64,000 bases of DNA. Source: Micropterus salmoides. Its lineage: Eukaryota > Chordata > Actinopteri > Centrarchiformes > Centrarchidae. The number at the start of each line of letters is the position of its first letter. The first letter of the stretch is position 1. Both the position numbers and the translations under genes were made by a program. A model generated the notes under the pieces. It saw only the letters and a list, made by a program, of their open reading frames with translations. It did not search any database and was not told the DNA's origin. The stretch is from NCBI RefSeq assembly GCF_014851395.1, contig NW_024041150.1, forward strand, positions 11,680,137 through 11,744,136. The letters run 5' to 3'. Positions 51,350-62,152 of the stretch are shown piece after piece.

Positions 51350-52392
51350 ACGTGTGTTGAGTGTAGAGGCCTCACCTCTGTCAGGTTTGAAGCTGCAGGT
51401 TGTGGTGCTGTTGTAATGGCTCGCATCATATCGCAAGGTGTACCACATATTTTGTACCCTCATTTGGAAGCATGTTTGGTGTATTATGTTTATGTCTGCA
51501 TGTACAGGCTGTAGGAGTGAATGGACACTGTCCTCTGTCTTACTAGGAAAGTACTGTTCACGGACACAAGAGGGCGCATAGAGCTAGGAGGACTGGCTGC
51601 GTGATCTCATAGTGTGTCAGCTGAATATTTTCATGCTGGCAGAACCTTTGTCCACCTATTATCACAAAATGGTATGGAGAAGCATTGCTTGAATCGACAA
51701 ACTAAAATTCTCATCCCGATCCCAAAGTTTCCAAAGATACCACACATGAGGGTGATGTATATTAAGTATTCCACAATAAGACATCTAGAATATTTCCATT
51801 TCAATCCATCTTTAATCTAAATATATCAGTCAGTGTACTTCTATTAAAAATATTTGCTCAGTAATTTAAAAAATGTCTGTGTGGAAACACCACAACCACC
51901 AGGCACCAGACTTTTGAATCTAGGTGGATGGATGACTGGAAGGGTTCAGAGGTGTTTTCCAACAATGGTAGTGTACAGAGGGTTTCTCACTGAAAACAGA
52001 AATAATGATAAAAAAATAAAGTGCTGCTTTAATATTGTACTAATAATAATGGACATTAAAGTTGCATTCATTGACAAGCTAAAAACAGCACTGACACATC
52101 AGCATTCATTTGAAGTCATTTTTCTGACCACCTGACGACTCACGCACTCTCCTTTTAGCTCTTTTTTGGCAGCAAAACAGCAGCTAAATCCACCAGTTGC
52201 TCTTTACCTGCTAAAGGTTCCACTGTTTTCACCAACTAGTCACTAACTTTGTCTGAGTGCTGCTGGACAGGTAGTGTACAGTGGGTTTATCAGAGCATTT
52301 TTCCTCAAACAATGAACTAATACAGGCTAGGCCGAGTTGGTCAAAATTCTCTGTGGGTTTGTGACTCCCAGTGACACCTTTCACAGTACACA

Positions 52393-52580
52393 GTCAGAAT
52401 CAGAATCAGAAGAATCAGAAGGAGCTTTATTGCCAAGTAGTGTTTTACACATACAAAGAATTTGCTGTGGTGATAAGGTGCTACACGTAGACAAACATTC
52501 AGTCAACATAAATAAATGTAGAAATATAATAAATATGGAATGGAAGAACAACGTTACAGATATATACATGAGCATTCAGT
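52393..52580 (+). repeat. Dispersed repeat (AGAATCAGAAGGAGCTTTATTGCC)
   Basis: Common teleost LINE-tail motif: tandem TCAGAA units, GGAGCTTTATTGCCAAGTAG, CACATACAAAGAATTTGCTG. Longer copy of the sequence at 43366-43470. Confidence 0.65.
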
Positions 52581-52965
52581 CATTTGATTGTTAACATAAA
52601 AAGGATTTCATTGCAGCTAAATAATATAAGATTTAAACATCTCTGTTTAAAAATGAAATGCTCAGTCTCATCATACTGTGTTTGGTAAATATTACAAGCT
52701 ACATCATGCGGTATATGGATCCATCCATACTGTTGTAATGGCTTATGAAGGATCTTTTCGAGGTTTCGGCAGTCTCTATTACAGTGAATCTTAATGGACA
52801 GAAACATATGACCAGCTGAGTCCAGTCACTGCTGCCACCCCCCTTAGTTGGTCAATTGGTTTGGTCAGATGAATACAACCTCAACAAGCCTAAGTGCCTT
52901 GCTTGACTCCTCAATATTAACATTTACATGAGAGAAGATATGGAGCAAGCTTTTATGTCAGATTG

Positions 52966-53769
52966 GATTCACTGGAAGAGGTAACTGAAGAGCAAGCCAA
53001 TATTATTATTTTTCCCTGAAGCAGACAGTGAGACAGAATAGCCTGTAAGTGTATGCATGTTGACTTTGTAATAAAATCACTGAACCCTCCCTATCTGCCT
53101 GGACTGTCTGCATAAGGATCCTCCCCCTGCTGCCTCGCATTCACCCTCTTGACAAGTGAAGCTTTTCTTCACTCAGCTATCACTTTTGTGTAGAGTACAT
53201 CATAAATGATTTTGAGGAGAGACTGTCTGAAAGTGTGCAACATCACTATTCATAATTTCTCGCCCCTCTCAGTAGCCCTTTTTAACAAGTGATCCCCAGA
53301 AAGGACGTTAGAAGATCCATCATTACGCCAGCCTTGCTTTTTCACACTGAACCAACCAACGTCGGCATAGTGCTGCTCCACTGTGTAATTTTAGATGGCA
53401 TGCCAGCGTTTCAGAAGCAAAAAAGGCATGATGTGTAACACAGCAATATTGGCATCTAGTGACGTATAACATACGTGTCAGACAGAAGCAGTAATAATGG
53501 CGGGTGCAAACAAAAGCAAATTTGTGCGTGCAGATTTGTGCATGCAGCATGTTTGTGCGATTGATCTGACACCAACTGCCATTCCCCCGTTCATATTGAT
53601 TGGGAACCTTATTCCTCTCTGCTGTCTCCCAAATAAAGGCTTCAGTTTCAATGAAAGCAATGTTCTCTTTTTACATGATCACATTCACACCTGGAACCTG
53701 TACCTGCCTGTAAGTATGCATGTTCACTTTGTTATTAAATCCATCAGATTGTATTCACTGGAAGAGGTA
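52966..53769 (+). repeat. Locally duplicated non-coding block (left copies)
   Basis: TCACTGGAAGAGGTAACTGA, CTGAAGCAGACAGTGAGACA, TAAGTGTATGCATGTTGACT and CCCCTGCTGCCTCGCATTCA at 52966-53155. Parts recur at 53705-53769 (CTGTAAGTATGCATGTTCAC, TTCACTGGAAGAGGTA) and at 55404-55548 (right of the Tc1 element), showing a tandem-duplicated segment into which the Tc1 inserted. Confidence 0.65.
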
Positions 53770-55403
53770 CAGTGGGTACGGAAAGTATTCAGACCCCTTT
53801 AAATCTTTCACTCTTTGTTTCATTGCAGCCATTTTCCAAAAATCAAAAAAGTTCATTTTATTTCTCAGTAATGTACACTCAGCACCCCATCTTGACAGAA
53901 AAAAACAGAAATGTAGAAATTTTTGCAAATTTATTAAAAAAGAAAAACTGAAATATCACATGGTCATAAGTATTCAGACCCTTTGCTCAGTATTTAGTAG
54001 AAGCACCCTTTTGATCTAATACAGCCATGAGTCGTTTTGGGAAAGATGCAACAAGTTTTTCACATCTGGATTTGGGTATCCTCTGCCATTCCTCCTTGCA
54101 GATCCTCTCCAGTTCTGTCAGGTTGGATGGTAAACGTTGGTGGACAGCCATTTTCAGGTCTCTCCAGAGATGCTCAATTGGGTTTAAGTCAGGGCTCTGG
54201 CTGGGCCATTCAAGAACAGCCACGGAGTTGTTGTGAAGCCACTCCTTCGTTATTTTAGCGGTGTGCTTAGGGTCATTGTCTTGTTGGAAGGTAAACCTTC
54301 GGCCCAGTCTGAGGTCCAGAGCACTCTGGAAAAGGTTTTCGTCCAGGATATCCCTGTACTTGGCCGCATTCATCTTTCCCTCGATTGCAACCAGTCGTCC
54401 TGTCCCTGCAGCTGAAAAACACCCCCACAGCATGATGCTGCCACCACCATGCTTCACTGTTGAGACTGTATTTGACAGGTGATGAGCAGTGCCTGGTTTT
54501 CTCCACACATACCGCTTAGAATTAAGGCCAAAAAGTTCTATCGTGGTCTCATCAGACCAGAGGATCTTATTTATCACCATCTTGGAGTCCTTCAGGTGTT
54601 TTTTAGCAGACTCCTTGCGGGCTTTCATGTGTCTTGCACTGAGGAGAGGCTTCCGTCGGGCCACTCTGCCATAAAGCCCCGACTGGTGGATTGCTGCAGT
54701 GATGGTTGACTTACTACAACTTTCTCCCATCTCCCGACTGCATCTCTGGAGCTCAGCCACAGTGACCTTTGGGTTCTTCTTTACCTCTCTCACCAAGGCT
54801 CTTCTCCCCCGATAGCTCAGTTTGGCCGGACGGCCAGCTCTAGGAAGGGTTCTGGTCGTCCCAAACATCTTCCATTTGAGGATTATGGAGGCCACTGTGC
54901 TCTTAGGAACCTTAAGTGCAGCAGAAATTTTTTTGTAACCTTGGCCGATCTGTGCCTTGCCACAATTCTGTCTCTGAGCTCTTCAGGCAGTTCCTTTGAC
55001 CTCATGATTCTCATTTGCTCTGACATGCACTGTGAGCTGTAAGGTCTTATATAGACAGGTGTGTGGCTTTCCTAATCAAGTCCAATCAGTATAATCAAAC
55101 ACAGCTGGACTCAAATGAAGGTGTAGAACCATCTCAAGGATGATCAGAAGAAATAGACAGCACCTGAGTTAAATATGAGTGTCACGGCAAAGGGTCTGAA
55201 TACTTATGACCATGTGATATTTCAGTTTTTCTTTTTTAATAAATTTGCAAAAATTTCTACATTTCTGTTTTTTTCTGTCAAGATGGGGTGCTGAGTGTAC
55301 ATTACTGAGAAATAAAATGAACTTTTTTGATTTTTGGAAAATGGCTGCAATGAAACAAAGAGTGAAAAATTTAAAGGGGTCTGAATACTTTCCGTACCCA
55401 CTG
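53770..55403 (-). mobile_element. Full-length Tc1/mariner element, 1634 bp
   Basis: Ends CAGTGGGTACGGAAAGTATT on the left and the exact complement on the right, with TA on both sides (53768-53769, 55404-55405). The terminal inverted repeats are about 200 bp and nearly identical, and each has the outer and inner AAGTATTCAGACCC motif (IR/DR type). Different family from the element at 26251. Carries a minus-strand transposase with one frameshift. Confidence 0.93.
53987..55014 (-). pseudogene. Tc1-like transposase with a 1-bp frameshift
   Basis: The start codon at 55014 gives MRIMRSKELPEELRDRIVAR, then the frame breaks at about 54947. The second frame runs from about 54895 to 53987 with MLWGCFSAAGTGRL, FTFQQDNDPKHTAKITKEWL and the C-terminus KGASTKY. 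Counting from residue 1 of the 302-codon downstream frame, the catalytic triad is D115 (LWSDETT), D206 (QQDNDPKH) and E241 (SPDLNPIEHLW), 34 residues between the last two. Apart from the single-base loss in the DNA-binding region the gene is intact, suggesting recent activity of the family. Confidence 0.93.
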
Positions 55404-55548
55404 TAACTGAAGAGAAAGCCAATATAAGTGTTTTTCCTGAAGCAGATAGTGAGACAGAATAGCCTATAAGTGTTTGCATGTTCACTTGGTTATTAAATCA
55501 CTGGGTCCTTCCCCTGCTGCCTCGCACTCACCCTCTTAACAAGTAGGA

Positions 55549-56446
55549 GAGAGCCAGGATAGATAAAAAAGGAATAAAAGTAACAGCAATTTTCTCCATG
55601 CCCTTACAAGTCTAATAACAATGTCAGCCTGTTCCGTAGGCAATAATAATAATTCTTAACAGAAGTTATCAGTCAAGTAAATTCACTCCATGTGTTTTTT
55701 GAATGACAAGTTGTGTTTATTGTTTCATGTGTCTGTGTCATGATCATATGACAGATTAGTTAGTACTTTAACACATCCTGAAGTTTGCTATGTGAACGTT
55801 TTTCAGTACAGAAGCGAGTCATTGTCAGGACGATTGAAACTCTGTTTCTTTCCATAAACACTACCCTTGCGAGAAAAACTACAGCTTGTGCATTTGTTCA
55901 GACACTGAATGTCTCTGGGCAAGTCATTTAATGTTACCTGACACACAAATCATGGCTGGAACCAGAGTTCAAGGTACATGGGAGCCAGTGAGAGCACAGC
56001 TCCCATAAGGAGGGTCTGAGCTCCCATAGAAGCAGTAAAATCATGTATCTGTGGGGGTCACTAATTCATTTATCAACAACCATTATTTTGAATCACAAAT
56101 AATGTGTTTTAATTGTAAATAGGCTACTATTATTTAGGCTACATTAAAAAGATAAACAGACTTAAATGAACATGTTTTTCTAATGAACTACGCTGAGCAT
56201 CGCATGACTGATGGCTCCACTTCTCCGCCATCAGCCACTGGTGCGCACAGTTTTGACGGAACAGGTTGAAACCACGATCTGCAAACATGAATTCCTATTC
56301 AGTGCTTGAAGTGGGCCCGTACGCACCGATATGGGACTTCTCCAAGCTGCTGGTGTTACACCAAAATCTGTGACCTTTCAGATTCTGTGACTACACCCAA
56401 AAAACGATGTTTTCCTAACCTTTCCTTTCCGAATATTTAGCAGGCT
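55549..56446. other. Spacer, no gene recognised
   Basis: Non-coding. 56300-56345 (GTGCTTGAAGTGGGCCCGTA) resembles 63775-63830 near the right edge. Confidence 0.4.
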
Positions 56447-56454
56447 ACAGGTAG

Positions 56455-57029
56455 TAGTGATGGCAAGTTCGAGTCTTTTGACAGACTCGTTCATTCAAAT
56501 CTCATTCATTAAAATGAACTAATCTTTTTTTTGAGTCATTTCGTTCATTTCGTTCATTTGAACTAGGCTGGTTATTGTGGCCCTGCAGCCCTCTAGTGGG
56601 CGATTACAAAACAGCGCCGTTCTCAAACACGGAAGGCTGCCTGGCTTGCTTTATTTGACAAAGTATAATGCACAAATTCACCTCTTGATTACTGTATATC
56701 ATCATTATATCAACCCCCCTGGGCCCACAACCAAATTCAAACCATGTATAAACCTCAGAAATATGTTGACAGCTCCACAGTAGATGTCACGTGAAAAATG
56801 AACGACTCAAACCCAGAGACCCACAGTTGAGAGTCGTGAACTAATCAATTCTGTTTCCTGTGCTGACGGAGCCCATGCAGCTGCCGTGTGACGAGTGAAC
56901 GTAAGAGTCCAAGATCCTTCACACATGCGTGAAAATGAACGAATCACTCACTGAGACAACCCGTTCCTCCTGAGTCATCTACACGATTAGGTCTTATGAA
57001 CAAAACGTTCTTTGAACGACACAACACTA
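56455..57029. mobile_element. hAT-type non-autonomous transposon, 575 bp
   Basis: Flanked by the 8-bp duplication ACAGGTAG (56447-56454 and 57030-57037). Left end TAGTGATGGCAAGTTC; right end GAACGACACAACACTA, an imperfect inverted repeat. 8-bp target duplication with TAGTG-type ends is the mark of hAT elements. It contains repeated CGTTCATT/AATGAACG motifs near both ends and no transposase. Confidence 0.85.
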
Positions 57030-57281
57030 ACAGGTAGCTAAATTACTGTTTTCCTCATAGCATACTAGGTGATGTAGGCTATTCGTTAACACAACATGCC
57101 GTCTCATTTAACTAGCAAAACAACGATATAAATCTCATGTCTGCATTACCGACAATCCGTTATCGTCTTACACATTCATTATACGTCTGAGTAAAAACAT
57201 TTGACATCTTTTCATCACTTTTGCTCACCTGTAAATACAAAAACACAAGCACATCAGCAGAACGTTGTCTCTACGTACAGC

Positions 57282-57378
57282 CAAGGGGGTAAGCCAGAGA
57301 TGTGCAATGGCTGTCATTTTTGGGCCTACATGGATGCTTTGGTCGGCTTCACTGTCCAATCTCTGGCTTACCCCCTTG
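57282..57378. repeat. Perfect 19-bp inverted repeat with 59-nt loop
   Basis: CAAGGGGGTAAGCCAGAGA (57282-57300) is exactly complementary to TCTCTGGCTTACCCCCTTG (57360-57378). The RNA would fold into a stable hairpin on either strand. Confidence 0.9.
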
Positions 57379-58500
57379 CGTGTGTGCCCTCCTGTCTAAC
57401 CCGAAGGACCCCACACGCTGCCCCAAGTGCCTGTGTGAGCCTTACTCATTATATCCATAAATTGACCTACTAAAATATTACAGTTGTTATTGCACAAGAA
57501 CATATACATCAGATTACTAAAGCAAAATCAAAACAATTACAATAATACATTAGAATGGGGGGTGCCCACTGTTCAATGCATCAATATGCCTAACAGAGTC
57601 CATTAACAAGGCCAACATTACTGTGGGTCCCACATCTGCCCTCTTGTTGTTCTCTGGGCGCTATGTGACGCTCACCTGTTCCCGTTCTCGATGCCTGCTA
57701 ATCTGTCGGCAGAGAGAGAACAGAAAGAAGAGAAGCTCGGGTTCCTTTCAAGTAGCCGTGTGCCGAAGCTTGACATGTTTTGGTGAACCGACCAATCAAT
57801 TGAAATATAGAAGAAACAAATGTGCATTGTCCAAAAAAGTAACTTACAACTTAAAACAACAAGCTGCTGATTACTGCATTATATTCTGTTAGCCTATATT
57901 TAATATAATTTGAATTGTCATCTGCCACCTTAATTTTGTTTCCCTTCTTATAAATAAAAACATTTTCACCATAAGTGTTTAATGCTCATGGTTTTCTGGG
58001 GGAGGACCCCCAGACCTCATCACTAATATATGTCAGCATCAAATATTTATTCATAATACTGTTAAATATCTTTTCATCTTGTTCTCATGCCCCAAGAGTG
58101 TCGTCACAACCCTAATCTGAGCCCAGTTTATTTATTTATCTCCGCCGGGAACATTAGTTAGACTATATTAGAGACCCCCAGGAAGCTCAGATTATAACTT
58201 GAACCCTGGCTGGAACTGCTGGAATAATGTTGTGTGGCAGGGTGTGGGCCACTTTGTTTCCCATTTACAGAACCAAAGCTGTATACAAACACTGGATTTT
58301 TTCAGCACACAGTGAACAGACAGCTATTGGACTGTGTGGAGATACTTATGAATTTAAATTTGTTTTGGATAAAAATCTCTTATCCCACCTTTAAGTGATA
58401 TCACTTGATTCTGAGTCAGTTGGGGCTGAAGAATGCAAGTTTAAAAATGAAGCTCTGTCGCTCCAGGCTACATTAGCTCCTACTAATAGTTCACATTCTG
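57379..58500. other. Spacer, no gene recognised
   Basis: No ORF with recognisable domain; no clear transposon ends. Confidence 0.4.
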
Positions 58501-58889
58501 TATGATTTATAAGCAGGTAAATCAGGGACTGAACCAAGAGCAGGTTCAGTGATCAGTGTTTATTAATTACAAAACAAAAAGTAGAACAAGCATATGGGTT
58601 GTAGAGGCAGCCAAGGGTCAAAAAACAGGTGGTAAGTTGTTGCAACTATCTTTATCTCTGTTGAAAATTAAATTGTGTATGCACAATTTCTCACAGAATC
58701 ACACAGAAATGTGAGACTGTTTAAACCCTGTCACTGGTCATTGCTGATCAAGCTGAAAACCGCCTGATTCCAGTCACCGGCCAACTGATGCATCTCTAGA
58801 AACCTGCGGCAGAGCAGCAGGATTGGCAGTGCGGGTGGAGCCAAAGAAACAGGAAGCACAGTGTTGGGTGACTCAGGGAACGGGAGGAC

Positions 58890-60900
58890 TGGTGACTGCA
58901 GCAGCTCTGGGACTGCCAACTGTTACAGCTCTGGGACTGCCGACTGCTGCTACAGCTCTGGGACTGCCGACTGTTACAGCTCTGGGACTGGCGACTGCTG
59001 CTACAGCTCTGGGACTGCCAACTGTTACAGCTCTGGGACTGCCGACTGCTGCTACAGCTCTGGGACTGCCGACTGTTACAGCTCTGGGACTGGCGACTGC
59101 TGCTACGGCTCTGGGACTGGCGACTGCTGCTACAGCTCTGGGACTGGCGACTGCTGCTACAGCTCTGGGACTGGCAACTGCTGCTACAGCTCTGGGACTG
59201 GCGACTGCTGCTACAGCTCTGGGACTGGCGACAGCTGCTACAGCTCTGGGACTGGCGACTGCTGCTACAGCTCTGGGACTGGCGACAGCTGCTACAGATC
59301 TGGGACTGGCGACAGCTGCTACAGATCTGGGACTGGCGACTGCTGCTACAGCTCTGGGACTGGCGACAGCTGCTACAGCTCTGGGACTGGCGACTGCTGC
59401 TACAGCTCTGGGACTGGCGACAGCTGCTACAGCTCTGGGACTGGCGACAGCTGCTACAGCTCTGGGACTGGCAACTGCTGCTACAGCCCAGAGCGACAGC
59501 TGCTACAGCTCTGGGACTGGCGACAGCTGCTACAGCTCCGGGACTGGCGACTGCTGCTACAGCTCCGGGACTGGCGACAGCTGCTACAGCTCTGGGACTG
59601 GCGACAGCTGCTACAGCTCTGGGACTGGCGACAGCTGCTACAGCTCCGGGACTGGCGACTGCTGCTACAGCTCTGGGACTGGCGACAGCTGCTACAGCTC
59701 TGGGACTGCCGACTGTTACAGCTCTGGGACTGGCGACTGCTGCTATAGCTCTGGGACTGCCAACTGTTACAGCTCTGGGACTGCCAACTGTTACAGCTCT
59801 GGGACTGCCGACTGCTGCTACAGCTCTGGGACTGCCGACTGTTACAGCTCTGGGACTGGCGACTGCTGCTACAGCTCTGGGACTGGCGACTGCTGCTACA
59901 GCTCTGGGACTGGCAACTGCTGCTACAGCTCTGGGACTGGCGACAGCTGCTACAGCTCTGGGACTGGCAACTGCTGCTACAGCTCTGGGACTGGCGACAG
60001 CTGCTACAGCTCTGGGACTGGCGACAGCTGCTACAGCTCTGGGACTGGCGACTGCTGCTACAGCTCTGGGACTGGCGACAGCTGCTACAGATCTGGGACT
60101 GGCGACTGCTGCTACAGCTCTGGGACTGGCGACTGCTGCTACAGCTCTGGGACTGGCGACAGCTGCTACAGCTCTGGGACTGGCGACTGCTGCTACAGCT
60201 CTGGGACTGGCGACAGCTGCTACAGCTCTGGGACTGGCGACAGCTGCTACAGCTCTGGGACTGGCAACTGCTGCTACAGCCCAGAGCGACAGCTGCTACA
60301 GCTCTGGGACTGGCGACAGCTGCTACAGCTCCGGGACTGGCGACTGCTGCTACAGCTCTGGGACTGGCGACAGCTGCTACAGCTCTGGGACTGGCAACTG
60401 CTGCTACAGCCCAGAGCGACAGCTGCTACAGCTCTGGGACTGGCGACAGCTGCTACAGCTCTGGGACTGGCGACTGCTGCTACAGCTCTGGGACTGGCGA
60501 CTGCTGCTACAGCTCTGGGACTGGCGACTGCTGCTACAGCTCTGGGACTGGCGACTGCTGCTACAGCCCAGAGCGACAGCTGCTACAGCTCTGGGACTGG
60601 CGACAGCTGCTACAGCTCTGGGACTGGCGACAGCTGCAGCTCTGGGACTGGCGACTGCTGCTACAGCTCTGGGACTGGCGACAGCTGCTACAGCTCTGGC
60701 ACTTGCAACGGCTGCTACAGCTCTGGGACTGGCGACAGCTACAGCTCTGGGACTGGCGCCTACTGCTACAGCTCTGGGACTGGCGCCTACTGCTACAGCT
60801 CTGGGACTGGCAACTGCTGCTACAGATATGGGACTGGCGACTGCTGCTACAGATATGGGACTGGTGACTGCTACAGCTCTGGGACTGCTGCAGCTATGGG
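58890..60900 (+). repeat. Minisatellite, 27-bp (and 24-bp) units, about 70 copies
   Basis: Unit CTACAGCTCTGGGACTGGCG plus ACTGCTG, with variants GACAGCTG, AACTGCTG, and 24-bp units with TGTTACAG. CCAGAGCGACAG units at about 59489, 60281, 60411 and 60569 change the register. Long ORFs exist only because 27 and 24 are multiples of 3. No start context, splice sites or non-repetitive domain supports a gene. Confidence 0.93.
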
Positions 60901-61039
60901 AGGTACTGGAAGTTGCAGCAGCCCAGCAAAGACAGGATGTTGCTGCAGTTCAGCAAGGGCCGCTGACTGGACAGAAATAGCAGGTGTCGGCTGCACCTCA
61001 GATGAAGAACCAGGAGCAGCTATTGGCCAGGGCCACTGG

Positions 61040-61211
61040 TAGAGAACCAGCAGCAGGTGTTGGCTGGACCTCAGACGGAAAACCAGGAGCAGGTGTTGGC
61101 TGGACCTCAGACGGAAAACCAGGAGCAGGTGTTGGCTGGACCTCAGACGGAAAACCAGGAGCAGGTGTTGGCTGGATTGTCAATAGGAAACCAGTAGCTG
61201 GGGCTGGCTGA
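61040..61211 (+). repeat. 36-bp tandem repeat, about 4 units
   Basis: Three near-identical copies of ACCTCAGACGGAAAACCAGG then AGCAGGTGTTGGCTGG (61068-61175) plus degenerate copies on both sides. Translates as a 12-residue TSDGKPGAGVGW repeat. Confidence 0.9.
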
Positions 61212-61433
61212 GCCACTGATGGGGAACTGGGAACTAGACTGGTGTCGGCCAGACTGCCGATTGGGAACCAGACAGTACTGGAGGCAATTCAGTGGTACTG
61301 GGCAACTAGTCTTTGGGGTGATCGACAGCTGAATCTCTAAGAGCAGGCCAGCAAAGTCTCTGAGGCGCTGGGCAGCTCAGTCTCTGAATGAAGTCTGGTG
61401 GCTAGCAGGCAGGGATGTAGACTGGTTTCTAGT

Positions 61434-61879
61434 TGTCATAGTTAGCAGGTAAATCAGGGATTTAACCCATACGCAAGACACCCAGGCAGAGCAGGTTCAG
61501 TTGTCAGTGTTTATTAATTACAAAACAAACAAAGCTGTAGAGGCAGGCAAGGATCAAAAACATGTGAGCAGTCAAAGAAATAGGCAACTAATCCAAAGAG
61601 CACATGCAAAATCCATAATTCAAAACAGTCATCATTTAGGTGAAGAGAGAGAGGCTGGGACGCTTGACACAAAGACAAATAGGCAACTAACAAGGGAACA
61701 TACTGACTTAATTACAAAAGTGAGGCAAAGGTGGAACTAATCAGGCTGGGGCAGAAAATCACAGGCAGGAAAACACACAAAGACAGGAAGTGAAGTTAAC
61801 AGAAACACAAAAGGAAAGATACTTTCACAATAAAACGGGAAATGACAAACAATGACAATACAAACCCAAAACCATGACA
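61434..61879 (-). mobile_element. LTR, 446 bp
   Basis: Ends TGTCAT and ATGACA (perfect inverted repeat, TG...CA). Read on the minus strand it contains a TTAATAAACACTGACAACTG polyA region near the 3' side and a GGGTGTCTTGCGTATGGG segment, as in fish Gypsy LTRs. The flanks do not form a duplication, consistent with its being one LTR of a longer element. Confidence 0.7.
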
Positions 61880-62073
61880 GTGAGAGAATGTTATAAGAGT
61901 GCAATTGTGGCACTGGGTGTTTGAAAAGACAGATAAATTGACCCCCCCCCTAATTTTTGAATTCAGTGAAAGCTTAAGGTCTCAAAACATAATGTAACCA
62001 CTTTGTCGCTTACATAAGTTATACTGTTCTGTTACTGAGATGTGACAATTCCATGCCTGCTAAACACAGTATG

Positions 62074-62090
62074 GTCAGCAGAGGGCGCTC
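62074..62090 (+). promoter_or_regulatory. CTCF-like motif
   Basis: GTCAGCAGAGGGCGCTC fits the CTCF core (CCAGCAGAGGGCGCT) with one mismatch. Sequence match only. Confidence 0.35.
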
Positions 62091-62152
62091 TATGCATTAT
62101 ACTAAGGCATCAGTAGCTAATGCCAGTAAAGTAGAATGAGACGTCTGTACAT

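Larger units (their letters stand above)
58505..61879 (-). mobile_element. LTR-retrotransposon relic carrying a minisatellite
   Basis: A complete LTR at 61434-61879 and a partial LTR at about 58512-58628 share GCAGGTAAATCAGGGA, GAGCAGGTTCAGT, TCAGTGTTTATTAATTACAA and GAGGCAG-CAAGG-TCAAAAA in the same orientation. The intervening 2.8 kb consists mainly of tandem repeats; no gag, protease or RT is visible. Confidence 0.55.

Noticed and set aside
53497..53802. 101-codon plus-strand ORF left of the second Tc1
   Set aside because: Its second half lies in the locally duplicated non-coding block and runs into the Tc1 terminal repeat; no domain seen.
57201..57473. 90-codon ORF spanning the hairpin
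   Set aside because: Chance ORF in non-coding sequence; the inverted repeat is the notable feature.
58823..61042. 739-codon ORF as a repetitive protein gene
   Set aside because: It starts from a non-ATG codon, is almost wholly minisatellite and passes through three repeat registers. No splice sites or unique domain support it.
58890..61211. CRISPR array
   Set aside because: Units are contiguous with no unique spacers, and the genome is vertebrate.
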